Shown here in pieces: positions 30,610 through 38,479 of a DNA stretch of 64,000 bases. Position numbers and translations under genes: made by a program. The stretch comes from BOG-908 sp965198855 (GTDB lineage: Bacteria; Pseudomonadota; Alphaproteobacteria; Acetobacterales; Acetobacteraceae): contig CBDAPZ010000001.1 in assembly GCA_965198855.1 (NCBI GenBank), forward strand, positions 3,038,001 to 3,102,000. Reading direction: 5' to 3'. The first letter of the stretch is position 1. Every line of letters begins with the position of its first letter. The notes under the pieces were generated by a model that saw only the letters and a program-made list of their open reading frames with translations, did not search any database and had not been told where the DNA came from.

Positions 30610-32055
30610 ATGTCGGCCATTGCCGTTACCGATGACCTCTTCTTCCAGCGCGCTGACTCCTCGCTTGATCGCGGAACTGCGGAACGCATTACCGCCGAAG
30701 CCTTGCAAGGCACCGATGACGGCGAGCTGTTTCTGGAATACCGCGAGAGCGAAAGCATCTCGATGGAAGACGGCCGCATCCGCGCCGCCAATTACGACTC
30801 GGCTACCGGGTTCGGCCTGCGCGCCGTGCTCGGCGAGGAGACCGGCTACGCCCATGCCGGCGAGCTCTCCGAAGCCGCCCTGAAACGCGCCGCCTCTACC
30901 GTTTCCGCGGTACGCGGTGGCCGCAACGGCATTGCGTCGGTGGGGCCGCGCAACACCAATATGCGCCTCTATTCCGATGCCAGCCCGCTCGGCGAAGGCT
31001 CATTCGGCAATCGTGCCGCCACTCTCGGCGAGATCGATGCCTATGCGCGCGGCCGCGACTCTCGCGTCGTCCAGGTGATAGCCTCGCTCCACGGCGAGTG
31101 GCAAGCCGTGCAGATCGTCCGCGCCGATGGCGGCCGCACCGCAGATCTTCGCCCCCTCGTGCGCCTGAACGTCTCCGTCGTGGTCGAGCGCGACGGCAAA
31201 CGCGAATCCGGCACCCATGGCCTCGGCGGTCGCGAAGGCTTCGAGCGCATGCTCTCCGCCGACACCTGGAAAGCCGCGGTCGACGAAGCCCTCCGCCAAG
31301 CCGTCCTGAAACTGGACGCAGTCCCTGCCCCCGCCGGCGAAATGGAAGTTGTCCTCGGCAATGGCTGGCCCGGCATCTTGCTGCACGAAGCCATCGGCCA
31401 CGGCCTCGAAGGCGACTTCAACCGTAAGAAAACCAGCGCCTTTGCCGGCCTCATGGGCCAACGCGTCGCCTCCCCCGGCGTCACCGTCGTCGATGACGGC
31501 ACCCTGCCCGACCGCCGCGGCTCGCTTACCGTCGATGACGAAGGCACCCCAACCAACCGCACCGTGCTGATCGAAGACGGCATCCTCACCGGCTATCTGC
31601 AGGACCGTCTCAACGCCCGCTTGATGGGCGTGAAGCCCACCGGCAACGGCCGCCGCGAAAGCTTTGCGCACTCGCCGATGCCGCGCATGACCAACACCGT
31701 CATGCTGAACGGCACCCACACCAAGGACGAGATGATCGCCTCGGTTAAACGCGGCCTCTACGCGGTCAATTTCGGCGGCGGCCAGGTGGACATCACCTCC
31801 GGCAAATTCGTCTTCTCCGCCAGCGAGGCCTACCTGATCGAGAACGGCAAAATCACCGCCCCCGTCAAAGGCGCCACCCTGATCGGGAACGGTCCAGATA
31901 GCCTTACCAAAGTCGACATGATCGGCGGCGACATGGAACTGGACCCAGGCATCGGAACCTGCGGCAAGAATGGCCAGGGCGTACCGGTGGGTGTTGGACA
32001 GCCTACGTTGAAAATGCGCGGCCTTACCGTTGGTGGCACCGCTACTGCTGGCTAG
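30610..32055 (+). CDS. tldD: Metalloprotease TldD
   Basis: 481 residues. TldD pairs with TldE (PmbA) to form a cytoplasmic zinc protease that degrades unfolded peptides and, in some bacteria, matures modified peptides such as microcin B17 and supports CcdA turnover. The zinc site HEAIGHGLEGD (HExxxH) lies near residue 260, and the GRRESFAHSPMPRMTNT segment further on is conserved. No pmbA gene is in the window. The start ATG at 30610 follows ctaA by 68 bp. A dyad repeat lies just after the stop. Confidence 0.95.
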   Translation: MSAIAVTDDLFFQRADSSLDRGTAERITAEALQGTDDGELFLEYRESESISMEDGRIRAANYDSATGFGLRAVLGEETGYAHAGELSEAALKRAASTVSAVRGGRNGIASVGPRNTNMRLYSDASPLGEGSFGNRAATLGEIDAYARGRDSRVVQVIASLHGEWQAVQIVRADGGRTADLRPLVRLNVSVVVERDGKRESGTHGLGGREGFERMLSADTWKAAVDEALRQAVLKLDAVPAPAGEMEVVLGNGWPGILLHEAIGHGLEGDFNRKKTSAFAGLMGQRVASPGVTVVDDGTLPDRRGSLTVDDEGTPTNRTVLIEDGILTGYLQDRLNARLMGVKPTGNGRRESFAHSPMPRMTNTVMLNGTHTKDEMIASVKRGLYAVNFGGGQVDITSGKFVFSASEAYLIENGKITAPVKGATLIGNGPDSLTKVDMIGGDMELDPGIGTCGKNGQGVPVGVGQPTLKMRGLTVGGTATAG

Positions 32056-32064
32056 AGATAGAAG

Positions 32065-32868
32065 TTGCCAGCCAAGTTAAGAAGGAAGCAGTTCTTTTCT
32101 GAAGAAAAGAACCAAAAGACTTTTATCTCCTGCTGCCTTGCAGTCCTCATCCTGTCCTGCACCCCGGCAGCGCGGGCGGAGGATTGCCCGGACAAGGGCG
32201 ATATTCCGATCCCGCTATTGCCGCATACGCGGGCGGCTCTTGCAACCAACCAGCCACTTGTGGCGGTGGCCCTCGGGTCATCGTCCACGCGCGGCTGGAT
32301 GTCCACAAACGTTGCACACTCGTATCCAGCTCTGCTTCAAAAGGAGTTGAACGATGCGCTCCCGAAAGCAGATTTCGCCTTCATCAACCGTGGCGTCGGC
32401 GGCCAGGACGCACCGGAAGAACTCGCCCGCCTGGACTCAGACGTCATTGCCATCCGCCCGCAATTGGTCATCTGGCAAGTCGGCGCCAACGGCGCCGTGC
32501 GCGACGAATCTCCAACCAGCTTCAAGCAACTCGTCGAAGAAGGCATCGAGAAACTCAAGACCGCTGGCGCCGACGTCATCCTCATGGACAATCAGCGCTC
32601 CCCCCGCATCATGGCCGCCCCGGAACACAACGTGATGGATGAGGCCTTGGCAGAAGTCGCAAAGGAATCAGGCGTAAACCTGTTCTCCCGCGGCACGCTG
32701 ATGGACCACTGGGCCGCCAAAGGCGCCCCCTACGAAGATTTTATAGCCGTCGACGGCTTCCATATGAACAACCGCGGTTACGCGTGTTTGGCGCAGGCTA
32801 TGGCGGATGTGATCAGCACGGCGCTCAAACAACCCATCGCCCAGCAAAACACGAAAGGCCCGAAGTAG
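32065..32868 (+). CDS. SGNH/GDSL hydrolase, secreted, with repeat-derived N-terminus
   Basis: 267 residues from a TTG at 32065. SGNH hydrolases cut esters in lipids, acetylated sugars or thioesters. The four blocks are visible: Ser in VALGSSSTRGW (~72), Gly in NRGVGGQDAP, Asn in QVGANGA, and Asp/His in DGFHMNNRGY. A hydrophobic stretch ISCCLAVLILSC ending in PAARA with cleavage before EDCP is a signal peptide. The residues before it (about 7-21) are encoded by a copy of the dispersed dyad repeat. There is no ATG between the repeat and the signal peptide, so either the repeat is translated or a rare start codon is used. Confidence 0.8.
   Translation: MPAKLRRKQFFSEEKNQKTFISCCLAVLILSCTPAARAEDCPDKGDIPIPLLPHTRAALATNQPLVAVALGSSSTRGWMSTNVAHSYPALLQKELNDALPKADFAFINRGVGGQDAPEELARLDSDVIAIRPQLVIWQVGANGAVRDESPTSFKQLVEEGIEKLKTAGADVILMDNQRSPRIMAAPEHNVMDEALAEVAKESGVNLFSRGTLMDHWAAKGAPYEDFIAVDGFHMNNRGYACLAQAMADVISTALKQPIAQQNTKGPK
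32081..32126 (+). repeat. Dispersed dyad repeat, copy 1
   Basis: Reads GAAGGAAGCAGTTC, then the dyad core TTCTTTTCTGAAGAAAAGAA, then CCAAAAGACTTTTA. It follows the tldD stop by 25 bp in the same orientation, and overlaps the 5' end of the SGNH hydrolase frame. Confidence 0.85.
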
Positions 32869-32888
32869 GTGGGTTTCGGCCACGGTTC

Positions 32889-33503
32889 GTGAGCAATGCC
32901 CAGAGAGAGCATTCCGTAGGAATTTACACGGAAAAGGACGCCAAACTGAGTATCAAGCGACGCAAAACGCTCTTGGCTTTCGGCAACACGGCCTACTCGA
33001 TTCTTCAGTTCTGCAACCCCGCAAGAGCAAACTTGCTCGGCCGGCTGTTCTTCCCCGCAACACGCGTGGTGGTCCCGTTCGAAGCCGGTAGAAAAGAGGC
33101 CGTTGCCGTCATCAATTACCATGCGTCGCGTGACGCAAGTTTCTACTTCTATTTGAATTTAGAATTTTCCGAGAGCCAACCGGGCTCACGAGACAACGTA
33201 AGAAAGGTAGCCGGATCAGGTGCGACGACAAATGGGATACAGGTCGACAACGGCATCCCTATCTCCCTGCAACTTCTTATTACAAAATTGAGCGGAGCGA
33301 ATGAAGAGAAACCCATATTTCATCAAACGATCGAGGAAGAACGTCTGGAAGGATGGGCTGATAAATATTTCTCAAAGATCATTTCTAAAGTTTTTCTAAC
33401 ACGCGGTGATTACAAGGTGAAGGTCAAGTCGCTTAACGATACCCCAGAGTTGACCGGTATACCCACGTATTTCGACATTCACATTCCGGGCAATTTAAAA
33501 TAG
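32889..33503 (+). CDS. DUF5625-like protein, probably exported
   Basis: About 204 residues if started at GTG 32889; a CTG at 32946 with AAGGA seven bases upstream would give a shorter form starting LSIKRRKTLLAFG, which resembles a signal-peptide N-terminus. The body resembles from memory the DUF5625 family of small lipoprotein-like proteins: VVPFEAGRKEAVAVI at the start of the domain, VRKVAGSG in the middle, GIPISLQLLI, and GWADKYFSKIISKVFLTRGDYKVKVKS near the end. Some relatives lie near type VI secretion loci as candidate immunity proteins, but no effector gene is here. G+C is visibly lower than in the neighbours, which suggests recent transfer. Function unknown. Confidence 0.55.
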   Translation: MSNAQREHSVGIYTEKDAKLSIKRRKTLLAFGNTAYSILQFCNPARANLLGRLFFPATRVVVPFEAGRKEAVAVINYHASRDASFYFYLNLEFSESQPGSRDNVRKVAGSGATTNGIQVDNGIPISLQLLITKLSGANEEKPIFHQTIEEERLEGWADKYFSKIISKVFLTRGDYKVKVKSLNDTPELTGIPTYFDIHIPGNLK

Positions 33504-33540
33504 GCAGACTAATCATTAAAATTCGCGCAATACAGATCTG

Positions 33541-34770
33541 CTATTGAGCTAGGTCGTTTAGGCTCAGCATCGCTAATAGCAACGAACTCACAATGCCGGC
33601 AACAGCCACGCCCATCCCCAGAATCAGCACCGGCACCAGAAGCGCCGTCAGCCGCTCGATCCCAAGCCTCGACTGCTCTTCATGTATCTCGGCCGCCCGC
33701 AGCGACATTCCGCCAAGTTGAGCCGTCTCCTCGCCTAACCGCAGAAGATACACCGTGCGTATCGGGAAGATCCCCGATTGCTGCAGTGGTCGAGACAATC
33801 CCGCTCCACCTTTCGCACTCTCCGTCGCCGACCGTACCGCCGCCTCAGCCGCACTGTTGCCGATCACGTCTGACACAATGCCCAAAGCCGCCACCAACGG
33901 CACGCCATTCTGCAGCAATGTCCCCAATGTCCGCGCAAACCGCGCTGCCAGAACTTCTTTTGCCAGCCTTCCAATTATCGGCAATTGCAATATCGAGCGG
34001 TCCCACCACAGCCGCGGGGCCGGGCGTTGCAGAGCCTGCTGCGCGGCGACACCGGCTATCACCAGCAGGAGCGCCACATAAAGCCCGTAGCTGGACACAA
34101 AATTCCCAAGCCCAATTACGATCTGCGTCGGGCGCGGCAACGCTGCCCCCGCCTGCTCGAACATGGGGGTGAATTGCGGTAGCACCTGTGTCAGCAGCAA
34201 AATGATCGAGCCTATGCCAGCAAACAGCAAAATGGCTGGATATATCAGCGAGGAGATCACGCTGGACCGCAATGCACGCTGCTTCTCCAGGAGATCGGCC
34301 AAACGCTCCAGCGTTGGTGCCAGCATGCCGCCCGCTTCGCCGGCGCGGATCAGACCGATATAGAGCTTCGGAAAGCTGCGCGGATGCTGCTGCAAGGCTG
34401 TGGCGAACGCGGCACCATCACGCACGGCGTCGCGCACTTGCGTGAGTATCACCCGCACATGCTTCTTGGCCGTGGTGTCGACAAGAAATCGTAAAGCCCG
34501 ATCGAGATCCTGCCCGGCGCCCAGCATCACCGCCAGTTCACGCGTTGAGTCGGACAAATCCTGCCCGCTCAATTTGCCGCCGCCACCAAAGAATTCGGCG
34601 CGCATCAGCGAGCCGAGGAAGCCTTGCCGTCCTTCGGCCGGTTCGGCGCGCATCGGCAAACTTCCTTGCCGGCGCAGTATCTCCAATAGCGCCTGCTCAC
34701 TCGGCGCATCCATCAATCCGGTGGTCGTCTCCCCGGACGCCGTAATGGCCGTATAGCGAAAACTCGGCAT
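33541..34770 (-). CDS. gspF: Type II secretion / type IV pilus inner-membrane platform protein GspF
   Basis: 409 residues. GspF is the polytopic platform that couples the GspE ATPase to pseudopilus assembly. It opens with MPSFRYTAITASGETTTGLMDA and has two T2SSF domains: the first with TRELAVMLGAGQDLDRALRFL and FPKLYIGLIRAGEAGGML, the second with FARTLGTLLQNGVPLVAAL and RLGEETAQLGGM. Three hydrophobic segments are visible. It is encoded 71 bp after gspE on the same strand, with a dyad repeat in the gap. Confidence 0.93.
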   Translation of the reverse strand: MPSFRYTAITASGETTTGLMDAPSEQALLEILRRQGSLPMRAEPAEGRQGFLGSLMRAEFFGGGGKLSGQDLSDSTRELAVMLGAGQDLDRALRFLVDTTAKKHVRVILTQVRDAVRDGAAFATALQQHPRSFPKLYIGLIRAGEAGGMLAPTLERLADLLEKQRALRSSVISSLIYPAILLFAGIGSIILLLTQVLPQFTPMFEQAGAALPRPTQIVIGLGNFVSSYGLYVALLLVIAGVAAQQALQRPAPRLWWDRSILQLPIIGRLAKEVLAARFARTLGTLLQNGVPLVAALGIVSDVIGNSAAEAAVRSATESAKGGAGLSRPLQQSGIFPIRTVYLLRLGEETAQLGGMSLRAAEIHEEQSRLGIERLTALLVPVLILGMGVAVAGIVSSLLLAMLSLNDLAQ

Positions 34771-34795
34771 CTCGAACTAGATGTCCGAGCAGAAA

Positions 34796-34841
34796 ATAAG
34801 AGTCTTTTGCTTCTTTTCTTCAGAAAAGAAGGCCTTCCTTC
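34796..34841 (-). repeat. Dispersed dyad repeat, copy 2
   Basis: On the minus strand it starts immediately after the gspE stop codon: GAAGGAAGGCC, then the core TTCTTTTCTGAAGAAAAGAA, then GCAAAAGACTCTTA. It lies inside the gspE-gspF unit. Confidence 0.85.
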
Positions 34842-36596
34842 TCATGCTTCCGCCCTGATGCTTCTCACCACTTCCTCGATGGTGGTCGTTCCCGCCAATG
34901 CCGCGTCAAGCCCCGCATTGAACATGGTGATCATACCCGACGCCACCGCCGCACGTTCGATATCATTCTGATCCGCTTTGGAGAAAATCAGATGCTCGAT
35001 CTCCGCATCGGGCAGCAGGAACTCGGCAATCGCCTGCCGGCCGCGATAGCCTGTACTGCGGCATTGCGGGCAGCCGACGGGATGCCACAGCCGCATGGGC
35101 CCGCCTTGGGCGCGTTTTTCCAGATCGAAGCGCTTGATCAGTTCGGGCGGCGCTTCGGCTTCGCGTTTGCAGTCATCGCAAAGCCGGCGGACGAGGCGTT
35201 GGGCGAGCACGCCGCGGAGCACGGCGGTGACCAGGTAGTCTTCCAGCCCCATGTCGCGCAGGCGGGTGATGGTGGCGGCGGCGCTGTTGGTGTGCAGGGT
35301 GGAGAGGACGAGATGCCCTGTCAGGGCAGCCTGCACGGCGATCTGGGCGGTTTCCAGATCGCGGATTTCACCGACCATGATCACGTCCGGATCCTGTCGC
35401 AGGATGGAGCGGAGGAGTGCTGCGAAGGTGAGGCCGATCTGCGGTTTGGTTTGGATCTGGTTGATGCCGTTCAGCTGGTATTCGATCGGGTCTTCGACCG
35501 TCACGATGTTGCGGCTGACGGCGTTGATCGTGGTCAGACCGGTATAGAGCGTGGTGGTTTTGCCGGAGCCGGTGGGGCCGGTGACGAGGAGGATGCCGTT
35601 GGGCAATTCCAGTGTGCGGCTCCAGGCTTCCACCACATGGGTGGGCAGGCCGAGTTTCACGTAATCGAAGGTGACGCTGCTGCGGTCGAGCACACGCAGC
35701 ACCACTTTCTCACCGTACAGCGAGGGGATGGTGGAGACGCGGAAGTCAATTTCGGTGCCGCGCACGGCGAGTTTGATGCGACCATCCTGCGGCAGGCGGC
35801 GTTCGGCGATATCCAGCTTCGCCATGATTTTTATGCGCGAGATGATAGCTGGTGCGAGGCGGGCGGAGGGGCTGTCGGCTTCGTGGAGCACGCCGTCATA
35901 GCGGTAGCGCACGCGGAGGCGGTCCTCAAAAGGTTCGACGTGGATGTCGCTGGCGTGGGTCTCCACAGCGCGGCCGATGATCTGGTTCACGAGGCGGATG
36001 ACCGGCGCTTCGCTTGCGAGGTCTTTGAGACGTTCAGCGTCTTCTTCGAGGCCAGCACCGCCTTCACTTCCCGCTTCGCTGTCGGTGGCGTCGCCTTCGG
36101 GGTAGAGGCGGCTGAAGGCGGCTTCCATCTCGATGGGCACGGCGATTTCGAGCTGCACCGGCATGCCGGTGGCGAGCGCCACAGCATTCGGCGTGAACAC
36201 GTCGAGCGCGTCGGTCACGCCCAGCACCAGCACGCCGTCTTCTACCGCCAACGGGCAGGCGCGTGCGGTGCGCAGGAAACGCGAGGTGAGGCGTTCGGGG
36301 AATAGCGGCGCTTCGGGGAAGCGGGCGGGGGCGGCGATGGGCGAGCCCGTCAGCGTAGCATAGGCTTCCGCAAGCCCGCGTTCGGTCACCAGGCCGAGTT
36401 GTATCAGCACCTTGTCCAGCCGCTGCCCGCTCTCGGTAGCGACGCGGCGGCCGCGTTCGATGGTCTGTGTGTCGCACTGGCCGCGCTGAAGCAGCAGGCC
36501 TGCAAGCAGATCGACCTGGCGGTCTTCGGCTGCAGGGCTTGTGGCTTGGGCCGCAAGCGGCTGGCCTGGAGTGATGCGGGCGCCCGACGCCGTCAT
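34842..36596 (-). CDS. gspE: Type II secretion system ATPase GspE
   Basis: 584 residues. GspE is the cytoplasmic hexameric ATPase that powers pseudopilus extension. The N-terminal region holds the GspE/MshEN-like domain (about 55-190). The ATPase core has Walker A VTGPTGSGKTTTLY, the Asp box VEDPIEYQLNGINQIQ, Walker B QDPDVIMVGEIRD and the His box GHLVLSTLHTNSA. A tetracysteine zinc motif (CDDC near residue 470 and CPQC about 35 residues on) is present, as in GspE and PilB. AGGAGG lies ~10 bases before the ATG. It is transcribed divergently from the prepilin peptidase, 87 bp away; the rest of a T2SS operon is absent from the window. Confidence 0.94.
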   Translation of the reverse strand: MTASGARITPGQPLAAQATSPAAEDRQVDLLAGLLLQRGQCDTQTIERGRRVATESGQRLDKVLIQLGLVTERGLAEAYATLTGSPIAAPARFPEAPLFPERLTSRFLRTARACPLAVEDGVLVLGVTDALDVFTPNAVALATGMPVQLEIAVPIEMEAAFSRLYPEGDATDSEAGSEGGAGLEEDAERLKDLASEAPVIRLVNQIIGRAVETHASDIHVEPFEDRLRVRYRYDGVLHEADSPSARLAPAIISRIKIMAKLDIAERRLPQDGRIKLAVRGTEIDFRVSTIPSLYGEKVVLRVLDRSSVTFDYVKLGLPTHVVEAWSRTLELPNGILLVTGPTGSGKTTTLYTGLTTINAVSRNIVTVEDPIEYQLNGINQIQTKPQIGLTFAALLRSILRQDPDVIMVGEIRDLETAQIAVQAALTGHLVLSTLHTNSAAATITRLRDMGLEDYLVTAVLRGVLAQRLVRRLCDDCKREAEAPPELIKRFDLEKRAQGGPMRLWHPVGCPQCRSTGYRGRQAIAEFLLPDAEIEHLIFSKADQNDIERAAVASGMITMFNAGLDAALAGTTTIEEVVRSIRAEA

Positions 36597-36683
36597 GGCA
36601 AAAGAACCTCCTGCGCGCGAAAGGCGCTGTCGTCTCGGCTTCGCGCTGTCTATGGCTTTGCCTCCTTCTTACAGTGCAAGGCA

Positions 36684-37430
36684 ATGGTCGGCACCGTGGA
36701 TTTTTTATGGGCGGCGGATTGGGCGGGGCCGTTGCTGGCCGCGCCCTTCCTGGGCAGTTTCATGGGCGTGCTGATCACCCGTGTGCCGGCGGGGCGGGGC
36801 GTGGTGGCGGGCCGCTCCTGCTGCGATGCCTGCGGCCATACGCTCCGGGCGGCCGAACTGGTGCCGATCGCCAGCTATATCGGGTTGCGTGGACATTGCC
36901 GCTGGTGTGCCGCGCCAATCCCGCGTGTCACCCTGTGGGTCGAGTTGGCGGCGTTGGCCGTGACGCTGACGGCGTTGGCAGCCGGCGAACGCGGGGCATT
37001 GCTCTGGGTCGGCTGCGTGCTGGGATGGACGCTGCTGACCTTGGGCTGGATCGATGCCATGTGCCAGCGCCTGCCGGATTTCCTAACTTTGCCCTTGGTG
37101 TTGGCTGGCCTGGCGGAGGCTTACCTCCTGGAGCCTGAAGCCATGACGTCACGCGCGTTGGGCGCGGCCTGCGGCTATGCCGGATTCCGGCTGCTGGCTC
37201 TCTTATATAGAGGGTGGCGCGGCCATGAGGGCCTGGGCGAGGGCGATGCGAAACTGCTGGCGGCCAGCGGCGCCTGGGTAGGCGCGTGGCTCCTTTCCGA
37301 CGTATTGCTCGCCTCCGCGCTAACTGCCCTCGCTTTCGCGCTCCGCCATGGCCGCGTCGACCGCACGGCCCGCATCCCCTTCGGCCCCTTCTTGGCAGCC
37401 GGCACCTGGCTAGTATGGCTAACCTTTTGA
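36684..37430 (+). CDS. pilD: Prepilin leader peptidase / N-methyltransferase
   Basis: 248 residues. This inner-membrane aspartic protease cleaves prepilin and pseudopilin leaders and methylates the new N-terminus. The N-terminal domain keeps the two CxxC pairs (CCDACGHTL and CRWCAAP). Catalytic Asp residues are in GWIDAMCQRLPD and GEGDAKLLAA. About eight hydrophobic helices are visible. The ATG at 36684 is chosen because upstream sequence in the frame lies within the gspE gene. It could serve the T2SS genes beside it and the Flp pilin at 51.3 kb; TadV-type peptidases usually serve Flp pilins, so that link is uncertain. Confidence 0.92.
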   Translation: MVGTVDFLWAADWAGPLLAAPFLGSFMGVLITRVPAGRGVVAGRSCCDACGHTLRAAELVPIASYIGLRGHCRWCAAPIPRVTLWVELAALAVTLTALAAGERGALLWVGCVLGWTLLTLGWIDAMCQRLPDFLTLPLVLAGLAEAYLLEPEAMTSRALGAACGYAGFRLLALLYRGWRGHEGLGEGDAKLLAASGAWVGAWLLSDVLLASALTALAFALRHGRVDRTARIPFGPFLAAGTWLVWLTF

Positions 37431-37431
37431 C

Positions 37432-37471
37432 ATAAAAGTTTTTTGCTTCTTTTTTTCAAAAAAGAAGTTCT
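37432..37471 (+). repeat. Dispersed dyad repeat, copy 3
   Basis: Starts one base after the pilD stop: ATAAAAGTTTTTTGC, then the core TTCTTTTTTTCAAAAAAGAA. Orientation is opposite to copy 1 relative to the upstream gene. Confidence 0.85.
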
Positions 37472-37510
37472 AGCTTTCTAGCCCTCCCCACCAAGCGCAA
37501 AGTCGGATTC

Positions 37511-38128
37511 GTGACGAAGATCATCAGCTGGAATCTCTGGCGCACCCGCGGCGCCACCATCGAGGACGTCGTGGATTTGATCGGCCGCGAGCAACCGGAT
37601 CTCTTCCTGATGCAGGAAGCGACCCGCGAGATCGACGCATTGCCGCACCGCCTGAGCGGCTTTTATGCCCGCGTGCCGTTGCCTGGCCGCATCCACGGCC
37701 TGGCGGCATGGAGCCCGGTCGCCCGTCCCCGCCCACGCGTGTTACGTCTGCCCTCCGGCGCGGTGGTGGACCGTGTGTGCCAGATCATCGATTTGGGCCA
37801 TTTTTCCGTCGCCAACGTGCATTTGTCGCATGGGCAGGTGCTGAACCGGCGGCAGTTGCGGCATATCGCCTTGCACCTGCCATATCGGGCCGCTGTGCTG
37901 GGCGACTACAACCTGCTCGGCCCGGCGTTCTTGCCAGGGTTCCGCGATGTCGGGCCTCGCCACCATACGCATCTCTGCGCCGATGTGGTGCCGTTGCGGC
38001 TGGACCGTTGTTATGTGCGCGGGCTGGTGTGTGACGATGCCCATGCACTCGACAAGCACGCATCGGATCATCGGCCAATCGTGGTTCGGCTGGATCCCGG
38101 CGAGGTACGCCGCCGACGCGCGGCTTAA
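37511..38128 (+). CDS. Endonuclease/exonuclease/phosphatase (EEP) family protein
   Basis: 205 residues from a GTG start. EEP enzymes are metal-dependent phosphoesterases acting on DNA, phosphoinositides or other phosphates. The marks are TKIISWNLWR (Asn), LFLMQEA (metal-binding Glu), VANVHLSHGQ, LGDYNLLGP (Asp and Asn) and KHASDHRPIVVRL (C-terminal Asp-His). It has no signal peptide, so it is probably cytoplasmic. The substrate cannot be read from sequence. It is short, as in compact EEP members. Confidence 0.87.
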   Translation: MTKIISWNLWRTRGATIEDVVDLIGREQPDLFLMQEATREIDALPHRLSGFYARVPLPGRIHGLAAWSPVARPRPRVLRLPSGAVVDRVCQIIDLGHFSVANVHLSHGQVLNRRQLRHIALHLPYRAAVLGDYNLLGPAFLPGFRDVGPRHHTHLCADVVPLRLDRCYVRGLVCDDAHALDKHASDHRPIVVRLDPGEVRRRRAA

Positions 38129-38479
38129 GCTGTAGCGCGCCGACTCGCCAGAGACAAACCTAGTCGTAAATCGGTTGTGCCGGCGGCACCTAGATCCGGC
38201 GATTTGCCGGGAATGTTATATCTCAAATTAGATTTGGTTGAATGTGTCTTCGGGCATGCGCCTAGCTGGCGTAGGGGCGCGGCCCTGAATCTCACGACTT
38301 CGTTAGTGTTGCAGGGATCTTTAGCTTACGTGGTTAACGAGCCCCTAACAATACAACCTAAAATTGCTTCGGAACAATTAACACAGCCTTGTGATTAGGC
38401 GCATCCGCAAGATGCTACGGTTAATCTTATACAACCTGAAGTAGTCTGTTAATCTTCATGCACTAGTTTGGAGCGCATG
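38129..38479. other. A/T-rich intergenic region with TTAA half-sites
   Basis: About 350 bp with no supported gene, of lower G+C than its surroundings. It must hold the promoter of the downstream lipoprotein. Four TTAA tetramers occur in its last 150 bp (38334, 38378, 38421, 38449). The first, in TTAACGAGCCCCTAA, nearly matches the CtrA consensus TTAA-N7-TTAA. This is only suggestive. Confidence 0.4.

Noticed and set aside
34992..36305. 437-residue plus-strand open frame
   Set aside because: Antisense to gspE, which has all the expected ATPase motifs; the shadow product is repetitive Gly/Ala/Asp/His.
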